A stretch of DNA of 64,000 bases from Patescibacteria group bacterium (GTDB lineage Bacteria > Patescibacteriota > Microgenomatia > UBA1406 > GWC2-37-13), in assembly GCA_026004415.1 (NCBI GenBank), contig BPJC01000004.1, positions 80,323-144,322 of the forward strand, in the 5' to 3' direction. Of the stretch, positions 26,464-36,088 are shown piece by piece (the stretch's first letter is position 1; the number at the start of each line of letters is the position of its first letter). The position numbers were made by a program, and so were the translations under genes. A model generated the notes under the pieces. The model was not told the DNA's origin. It saw only the letters and a list, made by a program, of their open reading frames with translations, and searched no databases.

Positions 26464-28054
26464 CAACTTATTGACTGCATTGATTTGGATCTTTTTTATA
26501 ATGATTCCTTTGTACCCTAAACTGCCTCTTATTCCAGTCACCTTTACATACATCTCAATCAGGTTTGAAGATCTTTATATGGCTGTTTTGACATTGGTAT
26601 TTACAATATATTTTTTAAGAAAAAAAGTGACTGTAGACAAAGGCATAGCCTTATATTTTCTCTTATATTGGACAGCTATTTTTATTTCATATTTTGCCGG
26701 CGTATATATTTTTGAAACAATTGATTACAAAAAGTTAGGCTTTTTGCATACTTTAAGGCGCGTTGAGTATATGCTTCCTTTCTTCTATACCGCCAGCCTT
26801 ATTCATAAACCAAAAGATCTGCTAAAGTTTATAAAAGTAGGACTATTTATAGTTTTTCTTGTCTGCATTTATGGAATAGGACAAAAGTTCTTGGGTTTTC
26901 CAGCGATCCAGACAATGAATGACGAGTACTCAAAAGGGCTTATATTAAAACTTACTTCAGATGCAAGAATATCATCTACCTTTGGCGGACATTATGATCT
27001 TGCGGCTTATCTGGTTTTCTTTATACCCTTGATAATTGCTTTAAATTTATACAGCAATGATAAAAAATACTTTGCTCTTTTAATCCTATCGGTTTACAGC
27101 CTTATTCTTACAGCCTCAAGAATTTCTTTTATCGCCTACATACTTTCTGTTACTATATTTTTGATAATTCTCAAAAGGTTTAGGTATCTACTGCTAATAA
27201 TTTTGCTAACAGCAATACTTGCTGTATCAGACAAAACTATAATAGAAAGATTTTCCAGGACCATACAGATAAAAAAGGTTGTAAAAACCGACAAAGATGT
27301 TTATATTCCCCAAGAAATACGGCCCGATGAACTTCCGGCAGGAAGTTTTAATATTGAAACAAAGATACCTTTTTTAGAAAAAATTGCCGAAGAAAAAACC
27401 TCTGAAGAAGACCTTGAAAAAGCAAAAAAGAAAGCAATTGAAGATCTGGCAATATCTGCAGGCTTCAAACCTCATGAAGCCAAACAAATTGCCGAAAAAA
27501 AAGATATAGCCACGATTGAAGCAAAGATTAAGGAAACTAAAAACAAAGATTTGTTAAGCCAACTACAAAAACTGAAACCAATAATTTCAGATGAAGATTT
27601 AAAACAAAACAGAGAACAGGCTGTCAATATTTTAAAGCCAGCCACAGCAATACTAGCAGATATCTCATTTGCAACCAGAATTCAAGTAGAGTGGCCTAGA
27701 GCAATAGGGTCTTTCCTAACCTCGCCACTTATAGGTTTAGGAGCCAGCACCATAACTGAAGCTACAGACAACAGCTACTTAAGAAGCCTGGGAGAGTTTG
27801 GTTTACTTGGCAGTTTCTTGTACTTCTGGTTGTTAATAAAACAGATTACCTACAGCATATACAAATTTGCCAAGAATCTGCAAAAGCAAAAAAATAAACA
27901 GTATGTTATTTATCTGGGTTTTGTTTTTGGCATAGTTGCTCTGTTAATCAATGCCAGCTATATAGATGTGTTTGAGGCAAGCAAAGTTGCGTTTATGCTT
28001 TGGATGGTTTCAGGAGTATTTTATAAATCAATGAAACTTGCCAGCAAAAAATAA
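26426..28054 (+). CDS. O-antigen ligase/polymerase-like membrane protein with a charged insert
   Basis: 542 residues with ten to twelve membrane helices, of Wzy/WaaL type (the motif ISSTFGGHYDLAAYLVFF near 175 and LTASRISFIAY). The large outer loop between late helices is enlarged: residues about 290-400 are a highly charged helical stretch (KTSEEDLEKAKKKAIEDLA) not expected in ligases. This family joins or polymerises lipid-linked glycans outside the membrane, which fits the surrounding transferases. The first ATG lies within the GT2 gene; a later start cannot be excluded. Confidence 0.8.
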   Translation: MDRLKKLSQILDNNLLTALIWIFFIMIPLYPKLPLIPVTFTYISIRFEDLYMAVLTLVFTIYFLRKKVTVDKGIALYFLLYWTAIFISYFAGVYIFETIDYKKLGFLHTLRRVEYMLPFFYTASLIHKPKDLLKFIKVGLFIVFLVCIYGIGQKFLGFPAIQTMNDEYSKGLILKLTSDARISSTFGGHYDLAAYLVFFIPLIIALNLYSNDKKYFALLILSVYSLILTASRISFIAYILSVTIFLIILKRFRYLLLIILLTAILAVSDKTIIERFSRTIQIKKVVKTDKDVYIPQEIRPDELPAGSFNIETKIPFLEKIAEEKTSEEDLEKAKKKAIEDLAISAGFKPHEAKQIAEKKDIATIEAKIKETKNKDLLSQLQKLKPIISDEDLKQNREQAVNILKPATAILADISFATRIQVEWPRAIGSFLTSPLIGLGASTITEATDNSYLRSLGEFGLLGSFLYFWLLIKQITYSIYKFAKNLQKQKNKQYVIYLGFVFGIVALLINASYIDVFEASKVAFMLWMVSGVFYKSMKLASKK

Positions 28055-28058
28055 AATT

Positions 28059-29498
28059 ATGTTAAAGTTAAAACAACTGATAGTTTTTTCTATACTTGTT
28101 TTAGGCGTTATTGCAAGACTTTACAATATTACAGCACCTTTGGCTGATTACCATTCTTGGAGACAAGTAGATACAGCTTCAACAGCAAAAATTTTTGTAG
28201 AGGAAGGGTTTAATCTTATGCTACCTAGATACCATGATTTATCTAATGTGCAGTCTGGACAAGATAATCCTGAAGGGTATAGAATGGTAGAGTTTCCGCT
28301 TTATAATGCTATATTTGCTTTTTTATATCAGCAGTTTAATTATTTCAGTATTGAGTTTTACGGCAGATTGGTAAGTATCATTGCCTATTTAGTCTCTGGC
28401 TTAATTATTTATTACCTACTGTCATCAGAGCTTAACTACCCATCAGCAATAGTAGGATTAACCAGCTTTAGTTTTATGCCGTTTATGGTATTTTTCACAC
28501 GAGTTGTTCTTCCAGAGCCAACTGCAATGGCCTTTGGTCTGATTGCTATTTTTTTCAGCTATAGATTATATAAAGCTGAAACTAAACTAAAGGCTCTTAT
28601 TTTTTATTCATTATCTCTGCTATTTTTCGCAAGCTCAATTTTAATAAAACCAACAGCTATTTTTTACGGAATAATTATGCTCTATTACTTTTTTAAACGC
28701 TATGACATCTTTGTGTTTACCCGTCCACAGTTTTATCTTTACTATATCTTGTCAATAATACCTTTTGTGCTTTGGAGAATTCATATTGCCAAATATCCAG
28801 AAGGCATACCTGCCAGCAATTGGTTAATTACACAAGTCCAGACAACATCTGGCGTTCAGACAATTTTTTTCAGACCTTCGTTTTTTTACTGGGTATTTTT
28901 CAAAAGAATCACTAATCTAATTTTAGGAGGCTTGCTAGTTTTTTACTTAATCTACGGTGTAATTAAAAACAAAAATTGGCTATTCAGAACATTTTTTATA
29001 AGCATGTTGGCTTATCTTTTTGTTTTTCAAGGAGGCAATGTCCAACATGAGTATTATCAAATCTTAATTTTTCCAGCAATCTCTATTGCAATCTCAGCTG
29101 GGTTTTATAGCTTCTCCAAAGAACTTAAAAACAATGGACTTTCTGTATTTGTTTTTATTTTATTATTTATCTCCTCTGTTTACTTTTCCTTTGTAGATGT
29201 TAAAGGTTACTACAGAATACCACCTGATCTGATTAGCTACAGCAGAATTATTGACATAATCACCCAACCTAACAGCCTGATTGTTACCGATAGAAATGGA
29301 GATACAACTTTGCTTTATCTATCAAACAGAAAAGGTTCTCCTGTTTTAATAGAAGATCTTGAGAAATTGAAAAAATATAACTATAAATACATAGTCCTAA
29401 CTGATCAAAACAAAAAAAATGAGTTGTTACAAAAATATCCAGATAATCTAAAAGAGGTCTTCAAAAGTGATGAGTTAACTATACTTGAGGTTTTATGA
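28059..29498 (+). CDS. GT-C (GT39/ArnT-like) membrane glycosyltransferase
   Basis: 479 residues. First loop DYHSWRQVDTASTAKIF carries the acidic site of the GT39 group; about ten helices and a short C-terminal outer domain follow. It would use a polyprenyl-phosphate sugar. I use the ATG at 28059, four bases after the preceding stop; a TTG 21 bases earlier is also in frame. Its stop overlaps the next gene as ATGA. Part of the envelope glycan operon. Confidence 0.82.
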   Translation: MLKLKQLIVFSILVLGVIARLYNITAPLADYHSWRQVDTASTAKIFVEEGFNLMLPRYHDLSNVQSGQDNPEGYRMVEFPLYNAIFAFLYQQFNYFSIEFYGRLVSIIAYLVSGLIIYYLLSSELNYPSAIVGLTSFSFMPFMVFFTRVVLPEPTAMAFGLIAIFFSYRLYKAETKLKALIFYSLSLLFFASSILIKPTAIFYGIIMLYYFFKRYDIFVFTRPQFYLYYILSIIPFVLWRIHIAKYPEGIPASNWLITQVQTTSGVQTIFFRPSFFYWVFFKRITNLILGGLLVFYLIYGVIKNKNWLFRTFFISMLAYLFVFQGGNVQHEYYQILIFPAISIAISAGFYSFSKELKNNGLSVFVFILLFISSVYFSFVDVKGYYRIPPDLISYSRIIDIITQPNSLIVTDRNGDTTLLYLSNRKGSPVLIEDLEKLKKYNYKYIVLTDQNKKNELLQKYPDNLKEVFKSDELTILEVL

Positions 29499-30691
29499 AA
29501 AAAAAGATTTTGATGATTACTCCATATGTTCCTTATCCACCAGCCTCAGGAGGACAAATTAGAACACTTAACCTGCTTAAGTATTTAAAAAAAGATAATG
29601 ATATTACTTTAATCTGCCTTTACAAAACAGAAGAGGAAAAACAATTGGCTAAAAAGCTGGAAAAATTTTGCAACAAATATTATCTATGCAAAAGACCAGA
29701 AAAACCTTGGAAACTAAGTTTAATACTTAAAACAGGTTTTTCCACTAAACCATTTCTAATTACCAGAAATTACTCTAAATCAGCAGAAAGACTAATAAAC
29801 AAGATCTTAAACACTGAAACATACTCTGCTATTCATGCTGAGACATTCTACACTATGCCACACCTGCCAGAAACCAACCTGCCTATAATCTTAGTTGAAC
29901 AAACTATTGAGTACAATGTCTATAAACATTTTGTGGACTCTTTGCCACCAGTAATAAAGCACCTGTTATACATTGATATCCTAAAACTTAAAAGATGGGA
30001 AAGGATTTTTTGGAAAAAAGCAGATATAGTTGCCTGTGTCAGCACTAGCGACGAGCAAGAAATCTTAAACAATGATACAAATATTAAGACTGTTATTATC
30101 CCTAATGGAGCAGGCGATGAGATGTTTGTAAAAAAACTGCCTGAACTTAAAAACAAAAAACCAATACTGCTTTTTGTTGGAAACTTCCTCTGGTTACAAA
30201 ACACAGAAGCCGCAAACTTTATAATTGAACAGATAGCTCCAAAACTTCAGAATCTAGAGAATCTAAAGATTGTTATTGCAGGACAAAATATAAAAAAGAA
30301 CCTTACTAAAAAACAATATAAAAATCTCAAATTAATTGAAGTTAGACCTGAAGATTCACAAACAATTAAAAAACTCTATAGAGAATCTTTTGCCTTTATC
30401 TCTCCGATTCAAGGACCAGGTGGAACCAGGCTAAAAATATTAGGAGCAATGGCTTCTGGATTACCTATTATAGGAAGTAAAGTCTCGGTTTCAGGCCTAA
30501 ATGTCTCTCAAAACAAGGAGTATATCCTGGCTGAAAAACCTGAAGATTATGTAAAAGCTGTAAAACTTTTGCTTAAAAATAAAGACCTGTACCAACAGAT
30601 TCAAAAAAATGCTTATGATAAAGCTGTAGCTGAGTATAGTTGGAAAAACATAGCCAAAAAATTAAATGGAATTTACAATTCATTAATCTGA
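29495..30691 (+). CDS. Family 4 glycosyltransferase
   Basis: 398 residues, GT-B fold. N-terminal domain opens MITPYVPYPPASGGQIRTLN, the usual glycine-rich acceptor-side loop; C-terminal domain has LLFVGNFLWLQNTEAANFI and PIQGPGGTRLKILGAMASG, where the E-x7-E motif is replaced by a GGTRLK form seen in some GT4 proteins. Cytoplasmic, acting on a lipid-linked glycan. Coupled by ATGA overlap to the previous gene and one base apart from the next. Confidence 0.92.
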   Translation: MKKKILMITPYVPYPPASGGQIRTLNLLKYLKKDNDITLICLYKTEEEKQLAKKLEKFCNKYYLCKRPEKPWKLSLILKTGFSTKPFLITRNYSKSAERLINKILNTETYSAIHAETFYTMPHLPETNLPIILVEQTIEYNVYKHFVDSLPPVIKHLLYIDILKLKRWERIFWKKADIVACVSTSDEQEILNNDTNIKTVIIPNGAGDEMFVKKLPELKNKKPILLFVGNFLWLQNTEAANFIIEQIAPKLQNLENLKIVIAGQNIKKNLTKKQYKNLKLIEVRPEDSQTIKKLYRESFAFISPIQGPGGTRLKILGAMASGLPIIGSKVSVSGLNVSQNKEYILAEKPEDYVKAVKLLLKNKDLYQQIQKNAYDKAVAEYSWKNIAKKLNGIYNSLI

Positions 30692-30692
30692 G

Positions 30693-31835
30693 ATGATCAC
30701 AATAGATATTTCTCAATCTGTGTATAAAGGAACAGGCTCTGCTAGATTTATAACAGATTTGACCAAAACCATAATTGACCAAGAAGATAATAAAGACTTT
30801 TCTTTCTTTTTTTCAGGTTTAAGACAACAACTTGACCCAAATTTACAAAAAGCGATTATCAAAAAAAGATTTAAACTATACAGATCTATGATACCGCCAA
30901 AACTTTTGGCCTTTCTTTGGAATCAACTTCATTTATTGCCTATTGATTATTTGGTTAAAAGCAATATTTTTATATCATCAGACTGGACTGAACCTCCAGC
31001 TTTAAAAATAAAAAAAGCAACTATAGTGCATGATCTTGCGTTTTTAAGATACCCTAATGTCATACACCCTTTAATCTTAAAACATCAAAGACTAAGACTA
31101 AAATGGATTATAAAAGAAAGCAGTATCATCTTTACTGATGCCAAAACCACAGTCTCAGATATAAACACCCTTATACCTAAACACAAAGATTTACTTCAGT
31201 TGTCGAATAATGACTTGTCCAGACTCGAATCAGAGATAAAAATTAAAGTTATCTACCCTGGAGTTTCAATTCCTATTGTCTCTAAACAAGAATCCACTAA
31301 AACCATAAACAAACTGAAGTTAAAACCTAAACAGTTTTTTTTAACAGTTGGAAAAATTGAACCAAGAAAAAATTTATCAAGATTAATTTCAGCATACAAT
31401 CAACTAAAAACTGACAAAATTTTAGTTGTGGTAGGACCTTCAGGTTGGGACAAGTTATCGAAGTCTGAGTTTAATCCTCAAAAGATAATCTTTACAGGTT
31501 ATATATCAGACACAGAACTGTTTAGCTTGTACAAACAAGCCTATGCTTTTGTATTTCCATCTCTCTGGGAGGGATTTGGGTATCCGCTTATAGAATCTGC
31601 TTTATCTGAAACACCAATAATTTGCTCTGATATACCAATTTTTAAAGAACTAATTGACAAATACGCTTTATTTTTTAATCCCAAAGACAGCTCTGATATT
31701 AGAACAAAACTACAGTTGGCAGAAGAACAGCCTAATATTATTTTAAAAAATATCAAACCAGCCTTTAGGTTTTCCCAAAGATACAGCTGGATAAATTATT
31801 ATAATTCAATTAAGCAAATTCTGTCCAACTTATAA
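30693..31835 (+). CDS. Family 4 glycosyltransferase
   Basis: 380 residues, GT-B fold. MITIDISQSVYKGTGSARF at the N terminus (GTG-type glycine loop), VHDLAFLRYP, then FLTVGKIEPRKNLSRLI and FPSLWEGFGYPLIESALSE with the E-x7-E donor motif (mannosyltransferase-like). It belongs to the same operon; the next GT4 starts two bases after its stop. Donor is probably GDP-mannose or a similar NDP-sugar, but this is only family inference. Confidence 0.93.
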   Translation: MITIDISQSVYKGTGSARFITDLTKTIIDQEDNKDFSFFFSGLRQQLDPNLQKAIIKKRFKLYRSMIPPKLLAFLWNQLHLLPIDYLVKSNIFISSDWTEPPALKIKKATIVHDLAFLRYPNVIHPLILKHQRLRLKWIIKESSIIFTDAKTTVSDINTLIPKHKDLLQLSNNDLSRLESEIKIKVIYPGVSIPIVSKQESTKTINKLKLKPKQFFLTVGKIEPRKNLSRLISAYNQLKTDKILVVVGPSGWDKLSKSEFNPQKIIFTGYISDTELFSLYKQAYAFVFPSLWEGFGYPLIESALSETPIICSDIPIFKELIDKYALFFNPKDSSDIRTKLQLAEEQPNIILKNIKPAFRFSQRYSWINYYNSIKQILSNL

Positions 31836-31837
31836 CT

Positions 31838-32950
31838 ATGAAAATTGCAATAGAAGGAAATGAAGCTAATACCCAAAACAGAGTTGGTGTTTCCAATTAC
31901 TGTTTTTACTTAATCAAAGAATTTGCCAAATTAAAGACAGACAACATTAAGTTTGAGATTATCTTAAAAAACCAACCTTTAGATGATCTGCCTACAGCCA
32001 ATAACCAACTACAGTATAAAGTTGTCAAGGGCAGTCCTCTCTGGTTGAGGTACTGGGTCAGTCTACACCTGCTAAAAAAACGAATCACCAGAGATTATAA
32101 TCTCTACTTTGCTCCTGCTCATTATACGCCAAAATTTATTTTTCACCCATTGGTAGTCACTATTCATGATTTAGCCTATATTTATTTTCCAAACGAGTTC
32201 AAAAAGATTGATCTTTACAAACTTAACAACTGGACGAAAGAAGCTGTATTAAAAGCAAAACAAATAATTGCGGTCTCCAAAACAACTAAAAAAGACTTAA
32301 TTGTAAACTACCAACTTCCTGAAGAAAAAATAAAGGTTATCTACAATGGATTTAATCCACCGACTAATGAATATCAAACTCAACAACTAGGGTTTAACCT
32401 AACTGAAAAAAAATACTTTATCTTTATAGGCACTATTCAACCAAGAAAAAATATTGCCAGACTAATAAAAGCCTTTGAGATCTTCAAAGACAAGACTAAC
32501 TCAGAGTTTAAACTAGTTATTATAGGCAAAAAAGGTTGGTTCTACAATGAAATCTTTCAACAAGCCAACAAAAGCAGGTACAGTTCGGATATTATTTTTA
32601 CAGATTATGTTGCTGACAAAGTTAAAAACAAGCTATTATCATCGGCTTTTGCTTATATTAACCCCGGTCTTTATGAGGGTTTTGGCATGCCAGTACTAGA
32701 GGCGTTTTACTTTAAAATACCATCAGCAATAAGTTTTACCGGAGCCTTACCAGAAGTAGGAGGCAAGGCTGTAGAGTACTTTAATCCTTATAAAGAACAA
32801 GAGATTGCCAAATCTATGTATAATTTATATCAATACCCAAAACTTCGCAGAACCTTAATAAAAGAAGCTAGCAATAGGTTAAAAGAGTTCAGTTGGAAGT
32901 CTACAGCAGAAAAAACCTTAGAAGTTTTTATTGCCAATGCCAGAAATTAA
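31838..32950 (+). CDS. Family 4 glycosyltransferase
   Basis: 370 residues, GT-B fold, related to the preceding gene. MKIAIEGNEANTQNRVGVSN, TIHDLAYIYFPNEF, FIGTIQPRKNIARLIKAFE and NPGLYEGFGMPVLEAFYF with E-x7-E. The tandem of two similar GT4 genes suggests a duplication followed by divergence, each adding one sugar. Its end overlaps the FemX gene by 14 bases. Confidence 0.93.
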   Translation: MKIAIEGNEANTQNRVGVSNYCFYLIKEFAKLKTDNIKFEIILKNQPLDDLPTANNQLQYKVVKGSPLWLRYWVSLHLLKKRITRDYNLYFAPAHYTPKFIFHPLVVTIHDLAYIYFPNEFKKIDLYKLNNWTKEAVLKAKQIIAVSKTTKKDLIVNYQLPEEKIKVIYNGFNPPTNEYQTQQLGFNLTEKKYFIFIGTIQPRKNIARLIKAFEIFKDKTNSEFKLVIIGKKGWFYNEIFQQANKSRYSSDIIFTDYVADKVKNKLLSSAFAYINPGLYEGFGMPVLEAFYFKIPSAISFTGALPEVGGKAVEYFNPYKEQEIAKSMYNLYQYPKLRRTLIKEASNRLKEFSWKSTAEKTLEVFIANARN

Positions 32951-33923
32951 AGTATTAGAAAAAAATTTTGATATAAAAGAATACGAAAAATACAGCAGAC
33001 ACCCTATGCAATCATATTATTGGGGACAGGCAAGATCAGAAACAGGAGTTGAAGTATATAGATTTGGCAAATTTGTTAACAACAAATTAACAGCTGTATT
33101 TCAAATGACGGTTCACAAACTGCCTTATCTGAACTGGAAGTTGGGTTACCTAGCCAGAACCAATGAAGTTAACGAAGACCTGCTTAGGTTTTTAAATCAA
33201 TTTAGCAAAGACAACAATATATTTTTAATTAAAATAGAGCCGTATATATTTGTAACTGACAATTATAAACTGCCAAAACTAAAAAATTTTGTAAAATCAA
33301 CAACTCCATTATTTCCGGAATGGACACAGATTTTAGATCTTTCACCATCTGAATCCGAACTGCTTTCAAAAATGAAGCCAAAGACAAGATACAACATCAG
33401 ACTTGCTCAAAAAAAAGGCGTTATTGTGAAAGAAATCTCCAATGATTATGGGTTTAAAATTTTTTCAGATCTTTATTTTCAAACCTGCAAAAGACAAAAC
33501 TACAAAGGACATAATGAGTTTTACCATAAAGTAATCTGGAGAAATTTAAAAAACAAAATAGCGCATATTCTAATTGCCTTCTACAAAAACAAACCTCTGG
33601 CGGCATACGAGATCTTTTTATACAAAAACAGATTATACTATCCATACGGAGGCTCCAGTACCAAGTATAGAAACTTAATGGCTAGCAATCTGCTTATGTG
33701 GGAAACAATAAGGTTTGGCAAAAGAAATCAGGCTGAATTTTTTGATATGTGGGGATCTTTACCTCCAAACTACAATCCCAATGACCCATGGGCTGGTTTC
33801 ACAAAATTCAAACAAGGATACGGCACCAAGTTTGAGCAAACAGTTGGCAGTTGGGACTTAGTGATTAATAACTTAAAGTATCAGATTTTCAAACAACTCT
33901 GGAAACTAAGAAAAACCTTCTAA
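32937..33923 (+). CDS. FemX/FemAB-family peptidyltransferase (copy 1)
   Basis: 328 residues of GNAT-like double fold: YSRHPMQSYYWGQARSE, then PKTRYNIRLAQKKGV in the second half and the typical end FDMWGSLPPNYNPNDPWAGFTKFKQGYG. FemAB proteins use aminoacyl-tRNA to add amino acids to the peptide stem of lipid II; CPR forms are often of this length. I chose the ATG at 32937 (a TTG lies six bases upstream). It closes the envelope operon. A second copy is at 42225-43230. Confidence 0.9.
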   Translation: MPEIKVLEKNFDIKEYEKYSRHPMQSYYWGQARSETGVEVYRFGKFVNNKLTAVFQMTVHKLPYLNWKLGYLARTNEVNEDLLRFLNQFSKDNNIFLIKIEPYIFVTDNYKLPKLKNFVKSTTPLFPEWTQILDLSPSESELLSKMKPKTRYNIRLAQKKGVIVKEISNDYGFKIFSDLYFQTCKRQNYKGHNEFYHKVIWRNLKNKIAHILIAFYKNKPLAAYEIFLYKNRLYYPYGGSSTKYRNLMASNLLMWETIRFGKRNQAEFFDMWGSLPPNYNPNDPWAGFTKFKQGYGTKFEQTVGSWDLVINNLKYQIFKQLWKLRKTF

Positions 33924-33924
33924 C

Positions 33925-34791
33925 TTAAGACTCGTTTGATTTTTCTTTAACTGAGGTATCTAAACCAAGCAAATTTATAAGTTGGGCATTGTTTGGTATT
34001 ATATATTTAACATTTTTTGCCAGTGTCTCTCTAGCTGTTTCAAACTGTTTCCAAACCTGAGCATTATCTTTAAAATGAAGATTAGCAGAATGAGAAACCA
34101 TCTCAATAGCTTTGGCCTCAGCCTGAGCCTTTAAAGCTATAGCCTGAGCCTGTCCTTGCGCCTCTAACACCTGCTTTTCTTTTTTACCTTCTGCTTCCAA
34201 AATCTGGCTTTGTTTTATACCCTCTGCCTTAAGAATCATCGCTCTCTTTTCTCTCTCTGCTTTCATCTGCAAACTCATAGCGTCAGTTATCTCAACAGGA
34301 GGATCAATTTTTTGAACTTCAACTCTAGTTATTTTTACACCCCAGTTATTGGTAGCTTCATCCAAAACATCTCTTAAATTTTCATTAATAATATCTCTGG
34401 CTACCAATGTTTCATCTAAAGTTTTATCACCAATGATGTTTCTCAAGTTGGTCTGTGCTAAAGTTGTTGCGGCATAATCAAAATCTTCTACCTCAAACTC
34501 TGCTTTTACAGGATCAACAACTTTATAATATATAACAGCATCAACCTCTACAGTAACATTATCCTTTGTTATAACTTTCTGAGGATCAACATTAATAACC
34601 CTTTCTCTGACATCTACCTTAATAACTGAATCTAAAAAAGGAAAAATAAAGTTTATTCCAGGCTGAATCAATCTATGGTATTTTCCAAATCTTATCACAA
34701 TGCCGCGCTCAAATTGTTTTATAACATATATAGACTTTGTTAAGCTGACAATGCCCAAAATAGAAATTATTATTGAAAAAGCAGAATCCAT
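33925..34791 (-). CDS. SPFH/band 7 (stomatin-like) protein
   Basis: 288 residues: one membrane helix (about 5-22), SPFH domain (IKQFERGIVIRFGKYHRLI, PGINFIFPFLDSVIKVDVRE), and a long Glu/Lys/Ala-rich coiled coil (about 180-235) with repeated LEAEGKKEKQ-like units. Such proteins form oligomeric rings in membrane microdomains and guard membrane proteases. It lies three bases after an NfeD-like gene, the classical stomatin-NfeD pair. Confidence 0.93.
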   Translation of the reverse strand: MDSAFSIIISILGIVSLTKSIYVIKQFERGIVIRFGKYHRLIQPGINFIFPFLDSVIKVDVRERVINVDPQKVITKDNVTVEVDAVIYYKVVDPVKAEFEVEDFDYAATTLAQTNLRNIIGDKTLDETLVARDIINENLRDVLDEATNNWGVKITRVEVQKIDPPVEITDAMSLQMKAEREKRAMILKAEGIKQSQILEAEGKKEKQVLEAQGQAQAIALKAQAEAKAIEMVSHSANLHFKDNAQVWKQFETARETLAKNVKYIIPNNAQLINLLGLDTSVKEKSNES

Positions 34792-34793
34792 AA

Positions 34794-35231
34794 TTATTTT
34801 TTAGAAACTTTTAATGTAACTCCTTCTACTGACTTTATTATAACATCATTTCCTTCAGTAAGATCGTTATCAGACTCAAACCTCCATTTCTCAGAGTTTA
34901 CCTTAACTATGCCTGATTTTTTATCGTCATTTAATTTTATAATTCTACCAGTTTTACCAATAAGGTTGTCAATATTAGTATTATGAGTCATTACGGAGGT
35001 TCTTTGTTTAATAAACTCTCTACCTAAAAAAATATATATAAATGAAAGCACAAACAAGGAGATTAAAGCAGAATAAGGATAGCCTGTAAATCTTTGGACA
35101 AACGCTGAGATTAAAAAATTTAAACCAATAAAAAAAAGATCTAAACCTGTATCAACGCCTATAATTAACTCTAAAAGTATTAAAATAAGACCCAAATATA
35201 TATATAAATCAGGGTTTAGCACAAACTCCAT
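34794..35231 (-). CDS. NfeD-like membrane protein
   Basis: 145 residues: three hydrophobic helices (about 9-75) and a C-terminal OB-fold (NLIGKTGRIIKLNDDKKSG to EGVTLKVSK). Lacks the ClpP-like protease domain of long NfeD proteins, so it is the short type. It precedes the SPFH gene by three bases and surely works with it. Stem-like promoter elements are not evident upstream. Confidence 0.88.
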   Translation of the reverse strand: MEFVLNPDLYIYLGLILILLELIIGVDTGLDLFFIGLNFLISAFVQRFTGYPYSALISLFVLSFIYIFLGREFIKQRTSVMTHNTNIDNLIGKTGRIIKLNDDKKSGIVKVNSEKWRFESDNDLTEGNDVIIKSVEGVTLKVSKK

Positions 35232-35255
35232 ATGGCTTATTATATCATACTCATT

Positions 35256-36086
35256 TTATATTTTTCTAAAAAGTGATTTTAGAATGTCCATATTCTTTTT
35301 GTCAGGTCCTTTATTGTCAAAACCAGGAGTCTCCAAGATCATTGGCAGAGCCTTGAAATCAGAGATCTTAAGAATATTTAAAAATCCTGCCTCACCAATA
35401 CTTCCTTTTGTTAAGTTTTCATGCCTGTCTCTTAACGAACCTAAAGTATCTCTACTGTCATTTAAATGCCACAGAATTAGTTTATCTTTTCCAATAAGCC
35501 TGTTAAACTCTTGCCAATAAGATTCTAAAGTTTCAAAATCTCTTATATCTACACCGCTGGAAAATAAATGACATGAGTCCAAACAAACAGCGACCCGATC
35601 TGAGTTTAATTTGTCAACTATTAAAGCTATCTCCTCAAGATCTTTGCCTATTTTTCTATTACCTGCATTCTCTATAATAAACAAAGATTTTGGATCTGTT
35701 GCTGACAATACGGTGTTAATATTATCAATCAATGTCGCATAATCTTTATCAGCTTGTTTAAAAGAACCCAGATGAACTACACTTCCCTTAATACCCATTT
35801 TAGCCGCCAAATTAAGTTCTTCAATTAAAATATTGACTGATTTCCTACCTGTATCATTTTTATCAGCTAAATTTATCAAATAGGAAGCATGAAAAAAGAT
35901 TGGCGAAACATTATACTCTTTTGCAGTTTCCTTAAATGCGTTTATCTCTTCATCAGTAAAACCTTTAAAACTCCAACTGCGCGGAGATGTAGCAAATATC
36001 TGAAGACAGTTCCCACCTTTTGAGACCATATCTTTTACTGCATAACTCAGACCTTTTGAGATGGACAGATGTGCTCCGATTAACAT
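35256..36086 (-). CDS. nfo: Endonuclease IV (AP endonuclease)
   Basis: 276 residues, TIM-barrel with the metal ligands of Nfo: GAHLSISKGL (His), FFHASYLINLA, VVHLGSFKQ, FIIENAGN (Glu), CLDSCHLFSSG (Asp, His), LWHLNDSRD and ILETPGF (Glu). It cuts 5' to abasic sites in DNA repair, using zinc. The ATG at 36086 gives the family opening MLIGAHLS and lies two bases after the stop of the upstream surface protein; a TTG six bases earlier would overlap that stop. Confidence 0.95.
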   Translation of the reverse strand: MLIGAHLSISKGLSYAVKDMVSKGGNCLQIFATSPRSWSFKGFTDEEINAFKETAKEYNVSPIFFHASYLINLADKNDTGRKSVNILIEELNLAAKMGIKGSVVHLGSFKQADKDYATLIDNINTVLSATDPKSLFIIENAGNRKIGKDLEEIALIVDKLNSDRVAVCLDSCHLFSSGVDIRDFETLESYWQEFNRLIGKDKLILWHLNDSRDTLGSLRDRHENLTKGSIGEAGFLNILKISDFKALPMILETPGFDNKGPDKKNMDILKSLFRKI

Positions 36087-36088
36087 AA

